Source: Streptosporangiales bacterium (GTDB lineage: Bacteria; Actinomycetota; Actinomycetes; Streptosporangiales; WHST01). From it: 64,000 nucleotides of DNA. Below are positions 62,124 through 64,000 of the stretch, in pieces. Position numbers and translations under genes: made by a program. The notes under the pieces were generated by a model. That model did not search any database. It was given only the letters and a program-made list of their open reading frames with translations, and was not told where the DNA came from. Position 1 is the stretch's first letter. The number at the start of each line of letters is the position of its first letter. Location of the stretch: positions 1-64,000 of the forward strand of contig WHTA01000018.1 of NCBI GenBank assembly GCA_009379825.1, in the 5' to 3' direction.

Positions 62124-63300
62124 CCTCCGCGCGCTGCGGGAGACGTACCAGCGGCACCTGTGCGACGACGTGCTCGCGTGGTGGCTCGCGAACGGTCCTG
62201 ACCCCGACCATGGTGGCGTGCTCACCTGCTGGGACAACGCCGGCGAGCGACTGGTCTCGACGGACAAGTACACCTGGTCGCAGGGCCGGTGGGCGTGGCT
62301 CGCGACCGCGGTGGCACGCGCTGCGGACGAGGGTGTGCTGGACGTCGACCCGCAGCCGTACCGCGACACGGCGGTGCGTACCGCCGAGTTCGTCATGCGG
62401 CACGCGTTGCTGCCCGACGGCACCAGCGCGTACGTGACTGACAGGCAGGGCACGCCGGGTGAGCACCTGAGTGTGTTCGCCGACCTGTTCGCCGCGCTCG
62501 GCTTCGCCGGGGTCGCACGGCTCGGCGACCCGGCGTGGGGTGAGCTCGCCGACGACGTGCTTGCCTCGGCGGCGGAGCGGATCCGTGCGGGCAGCTACCG
62601 TGCCGAGCCGTACCCGGTGCCGCAGGGACACCGGTCGTTCGCACTGCCGATGATCCTCGTCGGTGTCGGCGAGAACGTGCACCGCGCCACCGGCTCCGCA
62701 GCGTCCGCGGACGTGGTGCGCGACGCGGCGGCCGAGGTCGCCCGTACGTTCCGCGACGGCGCCGACATCGTGGAGATGCCAGGACCGGCCGGTGGCCTGC
62801 TCACCAGGCACCGCACGCCGGGGCACGTGCTCGAAGCGCTGTGGTTCCTGCACCACGCCGGTGACCTGGTCGACGGCTGGCTACCGGCGGACCTGGCCGA
62901 CGTCGCCGCGCACGCCCTGACACTCGGCTGGGACACCACACACGGCGGCCTGCTGAGGTACACAGACCGCGACGGTGGCGAGCCGCGCGGTGCCAGGACC
63001 GATGACGGGTACGAGGCCCTGGTGATTCGTACCTGGGACATCAAGCTGTGGTGGCCGCACGCCGAAGCGCTCTACACCACCGCCCTGCTTGGCCTGTGGG
63101 AGTGGCACGAGCGGCTGCGCGCGTACACGTTCGGCACCTTCCCGGCGGGCCCGGGGCAGGAGTGGGTGCAGATCAGGAACCGCAGGGGAGAGCCGTTGGC
63201 GGAGACCGTGGCGCTGCCGGTGAAGGACCCGTTCCACGTGGCGAGGGCACTGCTGCTGCTCGTCCAGATGTTGCACGACGAGACGACGGAGGTTCGATGA
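62116..63300 (+). CDS. AGE-family (N-acylglucosamine 2-epimerase-like) alpha/alpha-barrel protein
   Basis: 394 residues of an (alpha/alpha)6 barrel: LTCWDNAGERLVSTDKYTWS, QGRWAWLATAVARA, TPGHVLEALWFLHHAGDLV and IKLWWPHAEALYTTALLGLW are AGE blocks with the active-site His residues. Members epimerise N-acyl-hexosamines, mannose or cellobiose. The GTG overlaps the transporter stop, and its own stop overlaps the nagB-like ATG. Confidence 0.85.
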   Translation: MADLRALRETYQRHLCDDVLAWWLANGPDPDHGGVLTCWDNAGERLVSTDKYTWSQGRWAWLATAVARAADEGVLDVDPQPYRDTAVRTAEFVMRHALLPDGTSAYVTDRQGTPGEHLSVFADLFAALGFAGVARLGDPAWGELADDVLASAAERIRAGSYRAEPYPVPQGHRSFALPMILVGVGENVHRATGSAASADVVRDAAAEVARTFRDGADIVEMPGPAGGLLTRHRTPGHVLEALWFLHHAGDLVDGWLPADLADVAAHALTLGWDTTHGGLLRYTDRDGGEPRGARTDDGYEALVIRTWDIKLWWPHAEALYTTALLGLWEWHERLRAYTFGTFPAGPGQEWVQIRNRRGEPLAETVALPVKDPFHVARALLLLVQMLHDETTEVR

Positions 63301-64000
63301 CGGGGGAAGCCACCCTGCAGTCCCCGCGAGTGCGGGTGCTCGCCGACAGGGACGAGCTCGGCAGGGTCGCGGCGCACGACGTCGCCGCCGAGATCAGGCA
63401 GCGGCTCGCCGGCCAGGAGCAGGTGCGCATGGTGCTCGCCGCTGCGCCAAGCCAGCAGGAGACGCTGCTGCGACTGCGCGACGAGCCGGGTATCGACTGG
63501 ACCCGGGTCACCTCGTTCCACATGGACGAGTACCTCGAGCTGTCGCCCGAGGCCCCGGAACGGTTCGGCAACTGGCTGCGCCACACGTTCTTCGACCACG
63601 TGCCGCTGCGCGCCGCGCATCTGATCGAGCCAGGCACCGACCCGGACGGTTGCGCGCGGCGGTACGCGGAGCTGCTCGCCGAGGCGCCGATCGACGTGGT
63701 ATGCATCGGCATCGGCGTCAACGGGCACCTCGCGTTCAACGACCCGCCGGTCGCCGACCTCGCCGACCCGCTGGACGTGAAGGTCGTGGAGCTCGACCAC
63801 GAGTGCCGGATGCAGCAGGTGACCGACGAGTGCTTCGACACGCTCGACGAGGTGCCGCACGCCGCGGTCACGCTCACCGTCCCGCGACTGCTCGCGGCGG
63901 ACCGGCTGTTCTGCATGGTGCCAGGTCGCGGCAAACGGCATGCTGTGCGGCAGGCTCTCACCGGCCCGATCGGTGCGCAGTGCCCGGCCACGGCGCTGCG
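63297..64000 (+). CDS. nagB: Glucosamine-6-phosphate deaminase/isomerase-like (3' end outside window)
   Basis: 234 codons are present. VTSFHMDEYLELSPEAPERF and VVCIGIGVNGHLAFNDPPVA are the NagB active-site blocks (Asp in MDEY; the GVNGHLAFN loop), and the frame is intact to the window edge. NagB turns glucosamine-6-phosphate into fructose-6-phosphate and ammonia. The E-P-G-T-D-P-D-G-C insert marks it as a divergent isomerase-like member, so another amino-sugar phosphate is possible. ATGA overlap with the AGE gene. Confidence 0.85.
   Translation, partial: MTGEATLQSPRVRVLADRDELGRVAAHDVAAEIRQRLAGQEQVRMVLAAAPSQQETLLRLRDEPGIDWTRVTSFHMDEYLELSPEAPERFGNWLRHTFFDHVPLRAAHLIEPGTDPDGCARRYAELLAEAPIDVVCIGIGVNGHLAFNDPPVADLADPLDVKVVELDHECRMQQVTDECFDTLDEVPHAAVTLTVPRLLAADRLFCMVPGRGKRHAVRQALTGPIGAQCPATAL

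Noticed and set aside
60420-62453. Minus-strand open frame of about 680 codons rich in His, Arg and Asp
   Set aside because: Antisense of the SSS transporter; low-complexity composition typical of antisense to hydrophobic helices.

Overview
The window is high-GC DNA with dense, often overlapping genes, frequent GTG starts and ATGA/GTGA stop-start overlaps. Ergothioneine genes, a propane/phenol-type diiron monooxygenase of the mim/prm type, an IdeR/DmdR-type iron box and MimR-, XRE-cupin-, TetR- and LacI-type regulators point to a soil-type actinomycete. I cannot fix the genus. No tRNA, rRNA, CRISPR array or intact prophage is visible, and no stretch over 300 bases lacks a gene.

Left part (1-12.6 kb): the end of a transposase abuts a broken sortase. 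Then come an FAD oxidase, an OsmC protein, a small uncharacterised protein and a histidine-kinase-like protein that has lost its phosphoacceptor histidine. A surface-polysaccharide block follows: acyltransferase, deacetylase-glycosyltransferase fusion (frameshifted), a membrane-anchored Pro/Ser/Thr-rich protein and a GH18-like lipoprotein. A paralogue of the small protein, a HAD hydrolase, a universal stress protein and a frameshifted site-2 protease complete it.

12.6-32.2 kb: an XRE-cupin regulator faces a five-gene catabolic operon (M24 creatinase-like protein, amidohydrolase, bicupin, SDR, beta-hydroxyacid dehydrogenase). A drug-type MFS transporter and a pseudokinase with an extracellular carbohydrate-binding-like domain follow. 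The iron-uptake operon efeUOB sits behind a near-perfect iron box, and its peroxidase is broken at a 51-base perfect hairpin. Convergent to it are egtA-egtB-egtC-egtD. Upstream of egtA lies a GrdB/PrdB-like gene that reads through an in-frame UGA in a U-x-x-C motif, a probable selenoprotein. A translationally coupled string of membrane genes led by a CPBP protease follows.

32.2-43.4 kb: a complete mim/prm-type monooxygenase cluster (regulator, small leader protein, hydroxylase alpha, reductase, hydroxylase beta, coupling protein, amidohydrolase, DUF59 protein, alcohol dehydrogenase, dedicated GroEL) with two inverted-repeat operators.

43.4-50.2 kb: a divergent acid-catabolism locus (TetR, acyl-CoA dehydrogenase, SDR; MHS transporter, acyl-CoA ligase, alpha-methylacyl-CoA racemase). 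50.2-59.4 kb: a xi-class GST, a self-contained molybdenum oxidoreductase fused to its own flavin/iron-sulfur reductase, then threonate-dehydrogenase-like, threonine-aldolase-like, mannitol-dehydrogenase-family and LarA-like genes. 59.4-64 kb: a LacI regulator with two operators facing an SSS transporter, an AGE-family protein and a NagB-like deaminase cut by the window end.

Five genes carry a clean single-base loss, four of them explainable as loss of one C before A. That pattern is at least as suggestive of consensus errors as of real gene decay.
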